From Micromonospora echinaurantiaca (GTDB lineage: Bacteria > Actinomycetota > Actinomycetes > Mycobacteriales > Micromonosporaceae), in contig NZ_LT607750.1 in the NCBI RefSeq assembly GCF_900090235.1, positions 5,199,001-5,263,000 of the forward strand: a stretch of 64,000 nucleotides of DNA. The letters run 5' to 3'. How positions within the stretch are numbered: the stretch's first letter is position 1; each line of letters starts with the position of its first letter. The notes beneath the pieces were generated by a model. That model saw only the letters and a program-made list of their open reading frames with translations. It made no database searches and was not told the origin of the DNA. The position numbers and the translations under genes were made by a program. This document shows, piece after piece, positions 61,397 to 64,000 of the stretch.

Positions 61397-62170
61397 TCAA
61401 TCGGCGCGCAGTTCGAAGTGGACGGTACGGCCGGTGCGCCGCCGGCCGAGCCGGTGCGCCAGCGGTACGAGCATCCCGTGCAGCAGCGGGTACTTGCGGC
61501 GCAGCGCGCGGGCGGCCGCGGCGTACTCCGCGCCGGTGAGCCGCCGGGCGGTGGCCGGCAGCGCCGGGCCGGTCGGCCGGCCGCGCCCCGTCGACGCGGC
61601 CACGGTGACGGCCGGGTTGGCCCCGATCCGCCGGGTCTTCCAGGCTCGTTCGAAGCTGCGCACGTAGGCCCGCTCGCCGGCGACGGCGATGCTCACCGGG
61701 GTAGCGACCGGGGTGCCGTCGCGACGGTAGCTGGTCAGCGCGACAGTCTTCTGCCGGGTGAACCCGGCCCACGGCGGTGCCGCGTCCGGCTCGACCCGGC
61801 CGAGCACCGAACCGAGTTCACGCCACCGCAACATCAGGGCCCCGGCGGCCACCAGCGCGAAGACGGCGATCAGCGCGGTCTGCCCGGTGGCTCCGCCGAG
61901 GTCCCGGTCCATGATGTGCGAGGCGGTGTGCGCGACCGCCCCGACCAGGTAGCCGGCGAGCGCGACCGCCAGCCCGTCCGCCCAGATCAGCGCCAGCAGC
62001 AGGGTGGCACCGATGCCGAGTTGGAAGGCGCCGACGTCGTGGACGAAGTGCCGGTGCTCCGGGAAGTTGACCGCCGCGCTGAACGAGCCCGGTGCGACCA
62101 GCGCCCACACCCCGGTCACGACCGCGGACAGACCGAGCAGGGCGGCGATGACGCGAATGATGCCTCTCAT
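61397..62170 (-). CDS. membrane protein fused to a PPOX-class (F420-type) oxidoreductase domain
   Basis: This 257-residue protein starts at ATG 62170. Residues 1-125 form about four transmembrane helices (GIIRVIAALLGLSAVVTGVW, GIGATLLLALIWADGLAVAL, TALIAVFALVAAGALML). The C-terminal 120 residues carry a PPOX split-barrel: KTVALTSYRRDGTPVATPV, ERAYVRSFERAWKTRRIGAN, PAVTVAAST. In this domain class that pattern usually binds F420 or FMN. The fusion puts a soluble redox domain at the inner face of the membrane. The reaction is unknown. Confidence 0.82.
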   Translation of the reverse strand: MRGIIRVIAALLGLSAVVTGVWALVAPGSFSAAVNFPEHRHFVHDVGAFQLGIGATLLLALIWADGLAVALAGYLVGAVAHTASHIMDRDLGGATGQTALIAVFALVAAGALMLRWRELGSVLGRVEPDAAPPWAGFTRQKTVALTSYRRDGTPVATPVSIAVAGERAYVRSFERAWKTRRIGANPAVTVAASTGRGRPTGPALPATARRLTGAEYAAAARALRRKYPLLHGMLVPLAHRLGRRRTGRTVHFELRAD

Positions 62171-62301
62171 GCCCCTTCGACGGAACGGGGCCGGTCGAGG
62201 TGACATCCTGCCCGGCCCAGCCTGCGAGCGGCGAGCCGGACGGCAACGACGTCGAGGCCGGACTGCCACCCGCCGGAATGATCCGGCGCTAGGTTGGCGG
62301 C

Positions 62302-62730
62302 ATGGAGCAGCGGATCAGCCTGGTCACCCTCGGGGTCGCCGACGTGGCCCGGGCGCGGACCTTCTACGAGCGGCTCGGCTGGCGCGGCCAGGAGGTCGAG
62401 GAGACGGTCTTCTTCCAGGCCGGCGGGCTGGCGCTGGTGCTGTGGGGCCGGGCGAAGCTGGCCGACGACGCGGGCGTCGACGACCCCGGCGACGGGTTCG
62501 GCGGGATGACGCTGGCGCAGAACGTCCGCTCCCGCGACGAGGTGGACGACCTGCTCGCCGCGGCGGCGGCCGCCGGCGCCGAGGTGACCCGCCCGGCCCG
62601 GGAGACCTTCTACGGCGGGTACGCCGGGTGTTTCGCCGACCCGGACGGTCACGTCTGGGAGATCGCCTGGAATCCGGGCTTCCCGCTCGGCCCGGACGGC
62701 ACCATCACCGTGCCCGACTTCGGCGGCTGA
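62302..62730 (+). CDS. VOC-family (glyoxalase-like) protein
   Basis: This 142-residue protein has two beta-alpha-beta-beta-beta modules: ISLVTLGVADVARARTFYER and GWRGQEVEETVFFQAGG first, then YAGCFADPDGHVWEIAWNPG at the end, which is the DPDGxxWE signature of this family. Metal ligands are not certain by eye. The role could be antibiotic sequestration or small-molecule metabolism. Confidence 0.9.
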   Translation: MEQRISLVTLGVADVARARTFYERLGWRGQEVEETVFFQAGGLALVLWGRAKLADDAGVDDPGDGFGGMTLAQNVRSRDEVDDLLAAAAAAGAEVTRPARETFYGGYAGCFADPDGHVWEIAWNPGFPLGPDGTITVPDFGG

Positions 62731-62738
62731 CCGGCGGG

Positions 62739-63971
62739 TCAGGGGCTGGGCGTCGGGCAGAGCAGCGGGTCCAGCAGGGGCAGTTCGAGCGGGTCCAGGC
62801 AGAGCGTGAGCAGGTTGCCGGGGTCTGCCGACGGTGGGGCGGTGGTCGGCGGCGCGCTCGGGGCCGCCGGCGGGGCGGTGGTCGGGGCGGGCGCGGTGGT
62901 GGGCGGCGGCGCGATCGTCGGCGGCGCCGGGGTGGGCGCCGCAATCGCCGGCGGTACGGGGATTCGCCGGCTCGCCGGGGGCGTGGGCCGGGTCGACCGG
63001 TGCCGCCCGGCGCCGCCGGTGGCCCGGGGTGCCGGCTCGCCGGTCACCGACGCGGCCGTCCCGCCGCCCGCCGGCTCGCCGGGGATGGGCGGGGCGGTGA
63101 GCTCGAGCGGTCGCGGCGCGGCGTCCACGGCGGGGGAGCTGCCCACCTGCGCCCGGTACGTCGGACCGGTCGGCCCGGCGTCGACGGCACCGGCGGTCAG
63201 CGTGCCGAACGCCAGCGTGGCGAGGGCGGTGACGGTGGCCACCCGGCGGTCGGGGCGCCGCGCGACCAGCGGGGCGTGGGCCGGCACGACCAGCGGCGGC
63301 GGCACCGGCCGCGCCTGCCGGTGCGCGTCGAGCAGGTCGTCGACCTGCGCGGCGACGGCCGCCCGGCACCCGGTGGCGGTGGCGAAGGCGAGGGTGAGGT
63401 AGAAGCGGAAGTTCACCGCCGCGGTGTCCGGCACCAGCAGCCCGGCGAGCCGCCCGCCGTCGGTGCGGTGCAGCAGGGTGAGCGGGGCGTGGGGGTGGTG
63501 CGCGGGCCCCACCAGGTCCGGGTACGTCCACTCGCGCCGCTGCTCCCGCCCGCCGAACGCGACCCGGTGGTTGGTCACCACCGCCATGCCGGTGTCGACC
63601 GACCGCACGCCTCGCGGCAGGGCCCGGTCGGTGCGGTCGGGGCCGGTCGCGGCACCGGCCAGGCCGGGGGTGGGCAGGCCGGTGACGTGCCGGGCCTCGG
63701 CCTCGACCAGTTCGGCGGTGGGCAGCACCCGGTAGACGACCTCGTCGTCGGCGAGGTCCACCGGCAGGCCGGTACGGGGCTGGGTGCAGCCGAGGAAGCT
63801 GGCGGCCTCGATCTGGAGCCGCACCAGTTGGTCGTGCCGCCGGAGCCAGGCCGCGGTCTCGGCGTCGTACGCGCGCCGCCGCCGGTCGTTCTCGCGCTCC
63901 GACCAGGTGGTGCGCCAGCGGGATTCCGCCGGCGCCGAATCTCTGATGGTGGCCGGTGATGTCGCCGTCAC
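62739..63971 (-). CDS. hypothetical protein with proline-rich extracytoplasmic tail
   Basis: This 410-residue protein has a cytoplasmic part (about 1-245) that includes MAVVTNHRVAFGGREQRREW, a PH-like strand pattern seen in actinobacterial proteins, and FRFYLTLAFATATGCRAAVA. One transmembrane helix (VATVTALATLAFGTLTAGAV) follows, and then a long Pro/Ala/Thr-rich tail (PPSADPGNLLTLCLDPLELP at the end) with two Cys. It is probably membrane-anchored with the tail outside. Family not recognised. Confidence 0.68.
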   Translation of the reverse strand: MTATSPATIRDSAPAESRWRTTWSERENDRRRRAYDAETAAWLRRHDQLVRLQIEAASFLGCTQPRTGLPVDLADDEVVYRVLPTAELVEAEARHVTGLPTPGLAGAATGPDRTDRALPRGVRSVDTGMAVVTNHRVAFGGREQRREWTYPDLVGPAHHPHAPLTLLHRTDGGRLAGLLVPDTAAVNFRFYLTLAFATATGCRAAVAAQVDDLLDAHRQARPVPPPLVVPAHAPLVARRPDRRVATVTALATLAFGTLTAGAVDAGPTGPTYRAQVGSSPAVDAAPRPLELTAPPIPGEPAGGGTAASVTGEPAPRATGGAGRHRSTRPTPPASRRIPVPPAIAAPTPAPPTIAPPPTTAPAPTTAPPAAPSAPPTTAPPSADPGNLLTLCLDPLELPLLDPLLCPTPSP

Positions 63972-64000
63972 GTCTGGTACAACCGCTCGTCCCGTCGACA

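Noticed and set aside
1..64000. CRISPR array, tRNA or rRNA genes, transposase
   Set aside because: Looked for regularly spaced repeats, cloverleaf-type sequence and transposase motifs; none was seen. The GAAGCGGA repeats in the SARP gene are coding and irregularly spaced.

Overview
The window is high-GC (about 68-70% in ordinary stretches) and actinobacterial, probably Micromonosporaceae and Micromonospora-like. The signs are GTG starts and ATGA/GTGA overlaps throughout, small DivIVA-type proteins, an AfsR/SARP regulator, a GYD protein, an F420-type PPOX oxidoreductase and a glycine-rich-domain-like protein. The genus is inferred, not proven. I saw no rRNA, tRNA, CRISPR array or transposase.

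Layout. (a) 1-7.0 kb is worn accessory DNA: the frameshifted tail of an SF2 helicase, an intact translationally coupled pair (DUF6361-like protein plus a large phospholipase-D-fold protein), a small DivIVA-like gene, a frameshifted globin/reductase gene and an orphan 69-aa gene. (b) 7.0-14.1 kb is a compact defence-type module: a GHKL (sacsin-like) ATPase with a C-terminal HNH-like zinc domain, an overlapping SNF2/RapA-type helicase, and a divergent caspase/CHAT-like protease. (c) 14.1-21 kb is mixed chromosomal and accessory DNA: a GIY-YIG protein, a three-gene DivIVA operon, a kinase, GNAT and GYD genes, an SF1 helicase, and a GIY-YIG/EVE/HNH gene broken by one in-frame amber codon. (d) 21-51.2 kb is a very large defence island, almost all on the minus strand. 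In transcription order it holds a helicase-nuclease-sigma70 fusion, DrmA, DrmB, (vsr on the opposite strand), a DrmD-like SNF2 helicase, a DrmMI-like adenine methyltransferase, a 2116-aa DEAH/DUF1998/nuclease protein, a UvrD-like helicase with a RelE-like N-terminus, an HNH nuclease and a cytosine-5 methyltransferase. (e) 51.8-64 kb is ordinary chromosome: an aminoglycoside-phosphotransferase-like protein, a SARP regulator, a secreted PLD nuclease/lipase, a MarR/MFS efflux pair with a palindromic operator, and LLM, PPOX and VOC enzymes.

The most unusual object is the 2150-residue protein at 44782-51234. An SF1 helicase and a Vsr/DUF559-like nuclease domain are joined, through a proline-rich and low-complexity linker, to what looks like a complete primary-type sigma70 factor (regions 1.1-like, 1.2, 2, 3 and 4). 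It is the first gene of the island and overlaps drmA by ATGA. A protein that can in principle both engage DNA ends and recruit RNA polymerase, at the head of a DISARM-like array, is a strong candidate for an undescribed transcription-linked defence or self-induction mechanism. The array looks like a DISARM relative: DrmA, DrmB, a DrmD-like helicase and an adenine methyltransferase are present, no small drmC (PLD) gene is adjacent, and three further helicase proteins have been added.
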